Shown here piece by piece: positions 6,880 through 14,488 of a stretch of 16,867 nt of DNA; position 1 is the first letter of the stretch, and every line of letters starts with the position of its first letter. The notes under the pieces are model-generated. The model worked only from the letters and a program-made list of their open reading frames with translations. It was not told the DNA's origin and made no database searches. Source of the DNA: Verrucomicrobiota bacterium (GTDB lineage: Bacteria > Verrucomicrobiota > Verrucomicrobiia > Opitutales > Opitutaceae); NCBI GenBank assembly GCA_023457715.1, contig JAEWKR010000058.1:1-16867 (forward strand), read 5' to 3'. Both the position numbers and the translations under genes were made by a program.

Positions 6880-8154
6880 ATGTCCAAGGTCATCGTCTCG
6901 TCGCTCTACGACTCCGATGTCTTCCGCATGGCCTGCCGGCAATTCGACAAGGCTGCCGACGCCATCAATCTTCCGGAGGCGATCCGCGATCGGACCAAAT
7001 ACCCCCGGCGCTGCCTGGCGGTCGCCCTGCCCGTCAAACGCGAGGACGGCAGCGTCACCGTGTTCGAGGGCTACCGGGTGCAGCACAACCTCTCGACCGG
7101 CCCTTCCAAGGGGGGCATTCGCTTTCACCAGAGTGTCACGATCGGCGAGGTCGCCGCGCTGGCGATGTGGATGAGTTGGAAGTGCTCCCTCGTCGGCCTC
7201 CCGTATGGCGGGGCCAAGGGCGGCGTCATCGTCGATCCCAACCAGCTCACCGCGAACGAACTCGAGCACCTGGCCCGGCGCTACATGCAGGAAATGGTCA
7301 ACTTCGTCGGCCCGCACACCGATGTCCCCGCGCCCGATGTGGGCACCAATGAGAAGATCATGGGCTGGATGATGGACACCTACTCCAACCACGTCGGCCA
7401 TGTGCAGCCGGCCGTGGTGACCGGGAAGCCCATCGCGCTTGGCGGCTCGCAGGGCCGGCGCGAGGCCACCGGCGCCGGCGTGGCGTACCTCGTGAAGAAG
7501 TACCTCGAAGACCTGAACATCCCGGTGAACAAGGCCACGGTGGCGATCCAGGGCTTTGGCAACGTCGGGAGCGAAACGGCCATCGCCCTGCACAACTACG
7601 GCGCCAGGATCATCGCGATCTCCGACTACACCGGGGGCATCCACAACGCCAGGGGCATCGATATCGAGAAGGCGCTCAGCTACCTCCGCTACCAAAAAGT
7701 CCTGCGCGATTTCGAGGGCGGTGACCCCATCACGAACGAGCAGCTGCTGGAGCTGAAATGCACCGTCCTGGTCCCGGCCGCCTTGGAGCGCGTCATCACG
7801 GAAAAGAACGCGCCGAAGCTGAAGTGCCGCCTGCTGGCCGAGGCCGCCAACGGACCGACGACCAACGCCGCCGACAAGATCATCGATCAACGCGAGGACA
7901 TGGAGGTCATCCCCGACGTCCTCTGCAATTCCGGCGGCGTCGTGGTTTCCTACTTCGAATGGCTGCAGAACCTCTCGAACTTCTACTGGGACCGCGACGA
8001 AGTCATGCGCAAGCTCTTCGGCATCCTCGACAAGGCGAAGGACTCGGTCGACTACCAGAAGCGGAAGTTCAAGTTCAGCCGCCGCCTCGCCGCCCTGACG
8101 CTCGGCATCCAGCGCGTCGCCGAAGCGAAGCAAAGCCGCGGGCTGTTTCCGTGA
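6880..8154 (+). CDS. gdhA: Glutamate dehydrogenase (Glu/Leu/Phe/Val dehydrogenase family)
   Basis: A 424-residue cytoplasmic enzyme that interconverts glutamate and 2-oxoglutarate plus ammonia with NAD(P). The catalytic and substrate residues are present and spaced as in Clostridium symbiosum GDH as I recall it: Lys77 in SKGGIRF (K89 there), Lys101 (K113), Lys113 in GGAKGG (K125) and Asp153 in DVPAPDVGT (D165). The nucleotide-binding loop is GFGNVG (225-230). The strand ending AISD (about 249) leaves NAD versus NADP preference open. The length of about 420 fits the family. The ATG at 6880 is chosen because it gives the standard N-terminus; an in-frame extension to 6772 is Ser/Arg-rich and looks non-coding. 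A hairpin follows directly after the stop. The gene appears to stand alone. The symbol follows the family name and does not fix the cofactor. Confidence 0.95.
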   Translation: MSKVIVSSLYDSDVFRMACRQFDKAADAINLPEAIRDRTKYPRRCLAVALPVKREDGSVTVFEGYRVQHNLSTGPSKGGIRFHQSVTIGEVAALAMWMSWKCSLVGLPYGGAKGGVIVDPNQLTANELEHLARRYMQEMVNFVGPHTDVPAPDVGTNEKIMGWMMDTYSNHVGHVQPAVVTGKPIALGGSQGRREATGAGVAYLVKKYLEDLNIPVNKATVAIQGFGNVGSETAIALHNYGARIIAISDYTGGIHNARGIDIEKALSYLRYQKVLRDFEGGDPITNEQLLELKCTVLVPAALERVITEKNAPKLKCRLLAEAANGPTTNAADKIIDQREDMEVIPDVLCNSGGVVVSYFEWLQNLSNFYWDRDEVMRKLFGILDKAKDSVDYQKRKFKFSRRLAALTLGIQRVAEAKQSRGLFP

Positions 8155-8169
8155 TCCGCCTTCGGCGGA
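8155..8169 (+). terminator. TNC-triloop hairpin directly after the gdhA stop codon
   Basis: TCCGCC-TTC-GGCGGA is a perfect six-base-pair stem that starts on the base after the TGA and runs into AATTTCAGATTTC. There is no uninterrupted uridine run, so termination is only a guess. The arrangement of stop codon, hairpin and AT-rich array repeats what is seen after ccsBA. Confidence 0.45.
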
Positions 8170-8339
8170 ATTTCAGATTTCAAATTTCAGATTTCAGATC
8201 GGCCGAATCATCTGAAGTTCGGCTCCGCGTAGCGTAGGCGTCCCGCCTGCGCACTCGGGATGCCAGTCCGTTGCACACGCGCGAAGACTGCAGATCCCGG
8301 ATTTCAGATCGGCCGAATCATCGGAAATTCGGCTCCGTT

Positions 8340-8431
8340 GTAGCGTAGGCGTCCCGCCTGCGCACTCGGGGCCCCCATGCGATTGCTCCGCTTCGACCAT
8401 CCGAGATGCGCAGGCGGGACGCCTACGCTAC
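8340..8431. repeat. Inverted pair of 25-bp REP-like arms, copy A
   Basis: The left arm (8340-8364, starting GTAGCGTAGGCG) and right arm (8407-8431) are perfect reverse complements separated by 42 bases. Each arm is also a small imperfect hairpin: GCGTAGGCG-TCC-CGCCTGCGC. Two inverted REP-like hairpins around a conserved spacer are the layout of a BIME in enterobacteria. A solo left arm lies just upstream at 8229-8253. Confidence 0.85.
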
Positions 8432-8619
8432 CCTGAGCTCCCGTTGCCAACGATCTGAAATTTGAAATCTGAAATCCCGGCGGAGCCGGTCCCGAAATCT
8501 GAAATCCCGGCGGAGGGCCGCTCTTGTTTTTCTCCTTATCTAGCCCCGCTACGCGGGGCATTTCAGATTTCAAATTTCAGATTTCAGATCGGCCGAATCA
8601 TCTGAAATTCGGCTCCGTT

Positions 8620-8711
8620 GTAGCGTAGGCGTCCCGCCTGCGCACTCAAGGCCCCCATGCGATTGCTCCGCTTCGACCATCCGAGATGCGCAGGCGGGAC
8701 GCCTACGCTAC
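8620..8711. repeat. Inverted pair of 25-bp REP-like arms, copy B
   Basis: The arms at 8620-8644 and 8687-8711 are perfect reverse complements with a 42-base spacer nearly identical to copy A, including CCCCCATGCGATTGCTCCG. Confidence 0.85.
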
Positions 8712-8932
8712 CCTGAGCTCCCGTTGCCAACGAACTGAAATTTGAAATCTGAAATCCCGGCGGAGCCGGGCCCGAAATCTGAAATCCCGGCGGAGCCGGG
8801 CCGCTCTTGTTTTTCTCCTATGACAAACTAGCCCCGCTACGCGGGGCATTTCAGATTTCAAATTTCAGATTTCAGATCTGAAAGCGCCCCCGCAGGACTC
8901 CGACGCAAGAGGATCTTGGATCGCGGCTCCGC

Positions 8933-9024
8933 GTAGCGTAAGCGTCCCGCCTGCGCACTCAGGGCCCCCATGCGATGGCTCCGCTTCGACCATCCGAGAT
9001 GCGCAGGCGGGACGCCTACGCTAC
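8933..9024. repeat. Inverted pair of 25-bp REP-like arms, copy C
   Basis: The arms at 8933-8957 and 9000-9024 match copies A and B. The left arm has one change, G to A at 8941, which breaks a single pair. The spacer is conserved, with one change (GATGGCT for GATTGCT). Confidence 0.85.
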
Positions 9025-9155
9025 CCTGAGCTCCCGTTGCCAACGATCTGAAATTTGAAATCTGAAATCCCGGCGGAGCCGGTCCCGATATCTGAAACCC
9101 CGGCGGAGCCGGGCCGCTCTTGTTTTTCTCCTTATGACACGCCAAGTTGGCTGCC

Positions 9156-11024
9156 ATGACACAATTTCGTGGTTTCTTGATGTCCCTTGCCGTGGCCGGG
9201 TTTGGTGCCTTGAACGCGGCTGAACCGCCGGCTCAGCCCGACCCCGCCTATGTGTGGGACCTGACGCCGCTCTACCGCGATGAGGACGCGGTGAAAGCAG
9301 CGAAGGCGGACATCCTTGGCCGCATCCCCCGGATCAAGGAATTCCAGGGCCGGCTCGGCGAAAGTCCCGCCACGCTGCGCACGGCGTTGGAGTACATCCA
9401 CCAACTGCGCCGGGATCTGGGCCGCCTATCGGTGTACGCCTCGCTGCGGCTCGATGAGAATACCCGCAACTCCGCCGCCCTCGAACGTTCGCAGGACATC
9501 TCCCTGCTCGGCACCCAGCTGGCGCAGGCCACGAGTTTCGTCGATCCGGAGTTGCTGACCGTCGGCGAAGGCAAGCTCAAGCAGTTCATCGCCCAGGAGC
9601 CCGGCCTGGCTCCCTTCGAGTTCGATCTCCTGGAAGTGCTGCGCGCGGCACCGCACACGCTCGGCGCCGAGGCTGAGGGTGTCCTCTCCGCCGCCGGGTT
9701 GGTGACCAGCGCTCCCAGCGCCATGTACGGCATTCTCGCCAACGCCGACATGCCCTGGCCCACCATCAAGCTGAGCGACGGCACCGAGGTCCGGCTCGAT
9801 CAGTCGGGCTATTCGAAGTGGCGCGCCGTTCCCAATCGAGCGGATCGGGAAGCGGTCTTTCAGGCCTTCTGGAAGCAGATCCGGAGCTACGAGCGCACCT
9901 TCGGGGTTTCGCTGTTCTCCCAGGTCAAGGCGGACTGGTTCCGCGCCACGACGCGGAAGTATCCCAGCACGCTGGCCGCCGCCCTGGACGCCAACAACAT
10001 CCCCGAGGCGGTTTATCGCACCCTCCTGTCGGAGACGAACGCCAACCTTTCCACGCTCCATCGTTATCTGAAGCTCCGCGGCCGGCTGCTCGGCATCAGC
10101 GACCTGCGGTACTGGGACATCTACCCGCCGATCGTGACCTCCGATGAGCGCTTCCCGATCGAGCAGGCGCGCAAGCTGACGGTGGCCGCCGTGGCTCCGC
10201 TCGGCGCCGAGTATGTCGAAGGCTTCACCCACGCGGTCAACGGGCGCTACACCCATCTGTACCCCCAGCCCGGCAAACGCGCCGGCGCGTACATGAGCGG
10301 CAGCGTGCACGACACGCATCCGTATGTGCTGATGAATTACAACGACGACTACGAGTCGGTGTCGACCTTCACCCACGAATGGGGCCACGGCCTGCATTCC
10401 GTGCTGGCGAACCGCAATCAGCCGTCGACGAATGCCGGCTACTCAATCTTCGTCGCGGAAATCGCTTCGACCCAGAACGAGGTGCTGCTGCTCGACCACA
10501 TGTTGAAGGTCGCCCGGACCGATCAGGAGAGGCTGTATTATCTCGGCTTCGCACTGGAGAACATGCGCGCCACGTTCTTCCGCCAGGCCATGTTCGCCGA
10601 GTTCGAGCTGGCCATCCACGAAGCCGTCGAGAAGGGCGGGTCGCTCTCCGGCGCCAAGCTGACGCAGATGTACGGCGAAATCCTCAAGCGCTACCACGGC
10701 GACGCCGAAGGGGTGATGAAGATCGACGACCTCGTGACGGTGGAATGGGCGTATATCCCCCACTTCTATCGGCGCTTTTACGTGTACCAGTACGCGACCT
10801 CGATCGCCGCCGGCACTGCCTTCGCGGAGCGCATCCTGGCCCGTGAACCCGGCGCGCTGGAGACCTACCTCAAGCTGCTGAAATCCGGCGGCGCCGACCA
10901 CCCCTACACGCTCGTCAAGCAGGCCGGCGTCGACCTCGCCACGCCCGCTCCGTACCGCGCGCTCTTCGCCCGCATGAACGCGATCATGGACCAGATCGAG
11001 ACCATCCTGGCGCAGCAGAAGTAG
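9156..11024 (+). CDS. Exported M3-family zinc oligopeptidase (PepF-like)
   Basis: A 622-residue metallopeptidase that cleaves short peptides. The zinc site is His407-Glu408-Trp-Gly-His411, with Glu435 in the downstream sequence YSIFVAEIAST as the third ligand. That spacing and context match oligoendopeptidase F-like M3 enzymes. Residues 1-20 (MTQFRGFLMSLAVAGFGALN, then AA) form a signal peptide, so unlike cytoplasmic PepF this copy probably acts in the periplasm. Residues about 30-200 are the helical N-terminal domain, and about 200-600 the catalytic domain. ATG 9156 is preferred to the in-frame TTG at 9147 because it starts the signal peptide cleanly. No Shine-Dalgarno sequence is seen. The 20 or so bases ahead of the gene (CTCTTGTTTTTCTCCTTATG) are the tail of the tandem repeat and occur three times. 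Confidence 0.93.
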   Translation: MTQFRGFLMSLAVAGFGALNAAEPPAQPDPAYVWDLTPLYRDEDAVKAAKADILGRIPRIKEFQGRLGESPATLRTALEYIHQLRRDLGRLSVYASLRLDENTRNSAALERSQDISLLGTQLAQATSFVDPELLTVGEGKLKQFIAQEPGLAPFEFDLLEVLRAAPHTLGAEAEGVLSAAGLVTSAPSAMYGILANADMPWPTIKLSDGTEVRLDQSGYSKWRAVPNRADREAVFQAFWKQIRSYERTFGVSLFSQVKADWFRATTRKYPSTLAAALDANNIPEAVYRTLLSETNANLSTLHRYLKLRGRLLGISDLRYWDIYPPIVTSDERFPIEQARKLTVAAVAPLGAEYVEGFTHAVNGRYTHLYPQPGKRAGAYMSGSVHDTHPYVLMNYNDDYESVSTFTHEWGHGLHSVLANRNQPSTNAGYSIFVAEIASTQNEVLLLDHMLKVARTDQERLYYLGFALENMRATFFRQAMFAEFELAIHEAVEKGGSLSGAKLTQMYGEILKRYHGDAEGVMKIDDLVTVEWAYIPHFYRRFYVYQYATSIAAGTAFAERILAREPGALETYLKLLKSGGADHPYTLVKQAGVDLATPAPYRALFARMNAIMDQIETILAQQK

Positions 11025-11084
11025 TCCCCGCGGCGCGGACGCTTCCCCCGTAGTCACCCGCCCCGGGGCGCGCACGCTTCGCCC

Positions 11085-11110
11085 GTAGCGCCGGCTTTAG
11101 CCGGTACTCC
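11085..11110. repeat. REP-like element with GTAGCG and TACTCC ends
   Basis: The element reads GTAGCG, then CCGGCT-TT-AGCCGG (11091-11104), then TACTCC. It is near-identical in its core to the in-frame copy in ccsBA at 2006-2029, and it shares the GTAGCG start and CTC end with the larger arms at 8340 and the element at 4083. Confidence 0.65.
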
Positions 11111-11127
11111 CAACACCGAATCTGCCC

Positions 11128-11183
11128 CTTGGCGCAACGTCGCGACCTTCGCGTAGCTTCGCGCGCCCTCGCGACCTTGGCGG
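11128..11183. repeat. Degenerate CTTSGCG repeat tract
   Basis: CTTGGCG, ACCTTCGCG, GCTTCGCG, CCCTCGCG and ACCTTGGCGG follow one another with small spacers. This is a different short-repeat family from the others in the window. The whole gap 11025-11286 holds no gene. Confidence 0.55.
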
Positions 11184-11237
11184 TCGATCCGTCTGCATTG
11201 GGCTCAAGACCCCGCTTTTCCTTTTCCGTCCTGTGGG

Positions 11238-11265
11238 GTGCCCGCTTGCGGGCGCAGGGATTTTT
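11238..11265 (+). terminator. Possible intrinsic terminator in the leader of the phosphatase gene
   Basis: GTGCCCGC (11238-11245) pairs with GCGGGCGC (11248-11255), one pair being G-T, closing a CTTG tetraloop. AGGGA and five T residues follow (11261-11265). It lies 214 bases after the M3 peptidase stop and 21 bases before the phosphatase ATG, so it could end the peptidase transcript or attenuate the phosphatase transcript. Confidence 0.4.
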
Positions 11266-11286
11266 AGGTTTGTTGCCCTCCGCATC

Positions 11287-12882
11287 ATGAGCAGTCCCCT
11301 CCCCCAGCCCGGCCCGCACGCCGCGTCCGCCCTCGATTCGGACATCCTGCGGCTGCTGATGGACACCAGCCCGGACCGGATTTATTTCAAGGACCTGCAG
11401 AGCCGGATCGTGCGCAATAATCTCGCCCACGCGATTTCCGTGGGCGCGGTGCGGCCGGAGGACTGCGTCGGGAAAACGGATTTCGACCTTTTCTCGCGGG
11501 AGCATGCCGAGAAGGCGCTGGCCGACGAGCAGCAGATCATCCGGACGCGCGAGCCCATCATCGGCCTCGTGGAACAGCCGACAACCCGCGATGGACGCAA
11601 GACCTGGGTCTCCACCACCAAGATGCCGTGGATTGCGGCGGACGGCACCCTGCTCGGAACCTGGGGTGTCACCCGCGACATCACGGAAACGAAGGAAGCC
11701 GAGGAACGGTTGCACCACGAGCGCAACCTGCTTCGCACCATCATCGACAACCTGCCGAGCCGGCTGTACGTCAAGGATCTCGCCGCGCAGTACATCCTCA
11801 ACAACCGCGCCCATCTCGAAGCGCTCGGCGTGCAGCAGCAGAACGAAGCGGCCGGCCGCACCACGGCGGATTTCTTCCCTGGGGAGCGGGGCGATCAGGC
11901 GCGGGCCGACGACCAGGTGGTTCTGGCGGGGGGGCACATCCTCAACCAGGAGAAATCGGATTTCGCGGCCGACGGCGATGTGCGCTGGTCCCTCGTCACC
12001 AAGGTGCCGCTGCGCGACGGCGCCGGAGAAGTGATCGGCCTGGTCGGCATCAGCCACGACATCACGCGGCGCAAGCTTGCCGAGCAGGAACTCCAACGTC
12101 GTTCGGGGGAGATGGAGGCGGATCTGCGCATGGCCTACCAGGTGCAGGAGGCGTTTCTGACCCGGCCGTATCCGGTTTTCCCCCGCGGCCCCAACGGCGA
12201 GAGCGCACTCAAGTTTGCCCACCGCTACGTGCCCGCCACCACCCTGGGCGGCGATTTCTTTGCCTTCCTCCAGCTTTCGCCCACGCAGTGCGGCGTCCTG
12301 GTGTGCGACGTCATGGGTCACGGCGTTCGCGCCGGCCTGCTCACGGCGCTGGTGCGCGGCGTGGTGGAGGAACTCGGCTACCGGACCGGCGATCCCGCCC
12401 TCGTGCTCGCCGAGATCAACCGCAGCCTCCTCCCGATCGTTGAGCGCACGGGGCAGCCCGTCTTCGCGACGGTGTTCTACGGCATGATCGATGTGACCGC
12501 CGGCCGGTTGTCCTACGCGAACGCGGGGCACCCTCCCCCGCTCGTGCGCCAGGCCGGCACCGGCAACCTCCTGCATCTGGCGCCTTCCGACCCGGAGCCG
12601 GCCGCCGGGCTGCTGAGCGACTTTGCGTACAGCCGCCATGAATGCGCCTTCCGCACCGGGGACCTTCTGCTCGGATACACCGATGGCGTGCTGGAAGCGG
12701 CCGACGCCCAGGGCGAGATGTTCGGCGAGACGGGCCTCGCGCAGCTGCTCTCCGAAGCGCTGAGCGACTCCACGGAAGCCATGTGCAACCGCCTGCTCAA
12801 GAATGTGCGCGAGCACAGCGGCCGGCGGGTGTTTGAGGACGACGTCTGCATCGTCGCCGTCGAGGCCGTCAACGTGGGTTGA
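11287..12882 (+). CDS. PAS-PAS-PP2C (SpoIIE/RsbU-type) serine/threonine phosphatase
   Basis: A 531-residue signalling protein. Two PAS sensor domains lie at about 20-135 (LLMDTSPDRIYFKD onward, ending TRDITE) and about 150-265 (IIDNLPSRLYVKD onward, ending SHDITRR). A short helical linker follows, then a SpoIIE-type PP2C phosphatase domain at about 285-530. Metal-binding and core motifs are GGDFF (Asp323), CDVMGHG (Asp341), NAGHPPP, YTDGV (Asp466) and EDD (Asp518, Asp519), so it should be active. No membrane span is evident, so it probably acts in the cytoplasm. The family often dephosphorylates anti-anti-sigma factors; no such partner is in the window. ATG 11287 is preferred to an in-frame extension to 11233 that runs through the hairpin. 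The gene ends 12 bp before pxpB. Confidence 0.93.
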   Translation: MSSPLPQPGPHAASALDSDILRLLMDTSPDRIYFKDLQSRIVRNNLAHAISVGAVRPEDCVGKTDFDLFSREHAEKALADEQQIIRTREPIIGLVEQPTTRDGRKTWVSTTKMPWIAADGTLLGTWGVTRDITETKEAEERLHHERNLLRTIIDNLPSRLYVKDLAAQYILNNRAHLEALGVQQQNEAAGRTTADFFPGERGDQARADDQVVLAGGHILNQEKSDFAADGDVRWSLVTKVPLRDGAGEVIGLVGISHDITRRKLAEQELQRRSGEMEADLRMAYQVQEAFLTRPYPVFPRGPNGESALKFAHRYVPATTLGGDFFAFLQLSPTQCGVLVCDVMGHGVRAGLLTALVRGVVEELGYRTGDPALVLAEINRSLLPIVERTGQPVFATVFYGMIDVTAGRLSYANAGHPPPLVRQAGTGNLLHLAPSDPEPAAGLLSDFAYSRHECAFRTGDLLLGYTDGVLEAADAQGEMFGETGLAQLLSEALSDSTEAMCNRLLKNVREHSGRRVFEDDVCIVAVEAVNVG

Positions 12883-12894
12883 GGCCCGCCCCCG

Positions 12895-13572
12895 ATGCAC
12901 CTCGCCCCGCTGGGAGACACGGCGCTCGTTCTCAGCTGGGGCGCGGCGCTCGACGACGCGACCCTCGTCAAGGTGCGGACCACCGCCCGCGCGCTGGAGG
13001 CCGCGGCTATTCCCGGGGTGGTCGACATCGTGCCGGCCTTCGGCAGCCTCACCCTCTTCTACGAGGTCACCCGGACCGGACCTTACGCGCATTTCGTCAC
13101 GCGGATCACCGAGGTCGCGGAGACCGCCGCCGGCGGCGCCCGCCCCGCCCCCGATCGGCGCAGCCTCGTGATCCCGGTTTGCTACGAACCGGCGTGTGCC
13201 CCCGACCTGCCTGCGATCGCCAGCCGGCTTGGCTGGTCGACCGAGGCGGTCATCGCCCGCCACCTGTCCGGCGATTACGTGGTGCATGCGCTGGGCTTCG
13301 TCCCCGGCTTCGCCTACCTCGGCGGGTTGCCGGTGGAGTTGCACACGCCGCGCCGCAGCACCCCGCGCGTATCCGTTCCGGGCGGCTCCGTAGGCATCGG
13401 GGGCGCGCAAACCGGAATCTATCCCTTCGTCACGCCCGGCGGTTGGAACCTTGTGGGGCGCACGCCCTGGGTGATGTTCGACCCCTCGCTGCCCGAACCG
13501 GCGCGTCTGCGGCCGCTCGACCGCGTGCGCTTTCGTCGCCTTTCGGAAAGCGAGTTCGCCGCATGGAAATGA
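12895..13572 (+). CDS. pxpB: 5-oxoprolinase subunit B (KipI family)
   Basis: A 225-residue protein of the KipI/carboxyltransferase-like family. With PxpC and PxpA it forms the ATP-dependent 5-oxoprolinase that turns 5-oxo-L-proline into L-glutamate. Family hallmarks are LGDTALVLSWG at the N-terminus, the central GFVPGFAYLGGLP (about 142-154), PRVSVPGGSVGIGGAQTGIY (about 161-180) and GGWNLVGRTP. The length matches bacterial PxpB. A weak GAGG (12881-12884), overlapping the phosphatase stop, lies ten bases before the ATG. The 3' end overlaps pxpC by an ATGA quartet, so translation of the two is probably coupled. The older name KipI refers to the Bacillus kinase inhibitor, but the adjacent pxpC and pxpA favour the oxoprolinase role. 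Confidence 0.93.
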   Translation: MHLAPLGDTALVLSWGAALDDATLVKVRTTARALEAAAIPGVVDIVPAFGSLTLFYEVTRTGPYAHFVTRITEVAETAAGGARPAPDRRSLVIPVCYEPACAPDLPAIASRLGWSTEAVIARHLSGDYVVHALGFVPGFAYLGGLPVELHTPRRSTPRVSVPGGSVGIGGAQTGIYPFVTPGGWNLVGRTPWVMFDPSLPEPARLRPLDRVRFRRLSESEFAAWK

Positions 13573-14487
13573 CCGTCCATGTTCCCGGGCTCCTGACCAC
13601 CGTCCAGGACCTCGGACGCCCGGGACATCGCGCGCAGGGCGTACCGCTCGCCGGCGCGATGGACCCTTTCGCCCATCAGGTGGCAAACCTCCTCGTCGGA
13701 AACCCACGCCCTGCGGCCACCCTCGAATGCACGCTGCTCGGACCGGTGCTCGAATTTTCCGCCGACACCTGGATAGCGGTCGCCGGCGCCACCTTCTCCG
13801 GGATCCCGTCCTGGCGGCCGTTGCGGGTGCACGCGGGTGAACGCGTCGAACTCGGACGCGCCCTCCAGGGCTGCCGCGCCTACGTCGCCGTCGCGGGAGG
13901 TTTCGCCACGCCGCCCGTGCTGGGCAGCCGCAGCACCTTTCTGCGGGCGCAATTGGGCGGTCACACCGGGCGGGCGTTGCGGGCCGGTGACGTCCTGCCG
14001 GTTGGGCTCGCGCCCGCGCGGGACGTGGAGGCGGGCTGGTGTCTAGCCCCCTCGTTGCTTCCTCCGTACGGCCTCGCGCGCGTGCGCGTGGTGCCCGGTT
14101 TCCACGCCAGCCTTTTCGTCCATCCGCCCGACCGCCTGTCGTACCGGGTGAAATCACAGTCCGACCGCATGGGCATCCGGTTGCAGGGCCCGCCGCTCCA
14201 GCGCTCGGGAGAGGCGGACGTGGCGTCGTGCCCCGGTCACGCCCGGCACGGTGCAGGTGCCGCCCGACGGGCAGCCCATCGTGCTGATGGCCGATGCCCA
14301 GACGCTCGGCGGCTATCCGCAGATCGCGCACGTCATCAGTGCCGACCTCCCGGTCCTGGCGCAGCTCCCGCCCGGCGCCGAGGTGTCGTTCTCCGGCACC
14401 ACCCTGGCCGAAGCCCATGCGCTCTCGCTTGCGCGACATCGCGCGCTGGCCATGTTCGAGCAAGGACTATCCCTGAAGATCCGCTGA
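13569..14487 (+). pseudogene. pxpC: 5-oxoprolinase subunit C (KipA family), frameshifted
   Basis: The frame from ATG 13569 (alternative in-frame ATG 13563) encodes PxpC-like sequence: VPGLLTTVQDLGRPGHRAQG, AMDPFAHQVANLLVGN, YVAVAGGF, and SDRMGIRLQGPPL up to GEADVAS near 14228. After that the frame becomes Arg/Ala-rich nonsense, running to 14510. The expected PxpC C-terminus (TPGTVQVPPDGQPIVLMADA, then QTLGGYPQIAHVISADLPVL and on to LKIR with TGA at 14487) continues in the frame one base later. Removing one C from the CCCC run at 14231-14234 restores a single reading frame of about 305 codons, the usual family length. This is either a true inactivating insertion, a sequencing error in a GC-rich homopolymer, or, less likely, programmed +1 slippage. 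The neighbours pxpB and pxpA are intact. Confidence 0.88.
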
Positions 14488-14488
14488 C

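Larger units (their letters stand above)
8155..9138. repeat. Three tandem copies of a roughly 290-bp mosaic repeat between gdhA and the M3 peptidase
   Basis: This stretch of about 980 bp has no credible gene. It divides into unit A (8155-8542), B (8543-8830, 288 bp) and C (8831-9138). A full unit runs: GC hairpin; ATTTCAR array; a GCCGAAT/ATTCGGC hairpin; a left 25-bp palindromic arm beginning GTAGCG; a 42-base loop; the inverted arm; CCTGAGCTCCCGTTGCCAACG (minus its last base in places); a reverse array; one or two CCCGGC-GGA-GCCGGG hairpins; and a CTCTTGTTTTTCTCC tail. Unit A carries an extra lone left arm (8229-8253). In unit C the GCCGAAT hairpin is replaced by unrelated sequence (8879-8925). 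Minus-strand open frames here merely translate the repeats. Confidence 0.9.

Noticed and set aside
8155..9138. CRISPR array
   Set aside because: The repeats are tandem near-identical units with internal inverted repeats, not short direct repeats with unique spacers, and no cas gene is present.
8304..9157. Minus-strand open frames of 89 and 99 codons with similar protein sequence (8304-8573 and 8858-9157)
   Set aside because: They translate the tandem repeat. They look alike because the units are near-identical and 288 is a multiple of three. They have no recognisable domain and lie across hairpins.
14200..14240. Programmed +1 frameshift in pxpC
   Set aside because: No in-frame stop codon or closely placed SD-like stimulator occurs at the CCC-G site, and pxpC is not known to be frameshifted in other bacteria. 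It is kept only as a minor alternative.
10984..14463. Very long minus-strand open frame opposite the phosphatase and pxp genes
   Set aside because: The plus strand carries clear protein families throughout. The minus frame is Arg/Gly/His-rich, as expected for the antisense of GC-rich codons.
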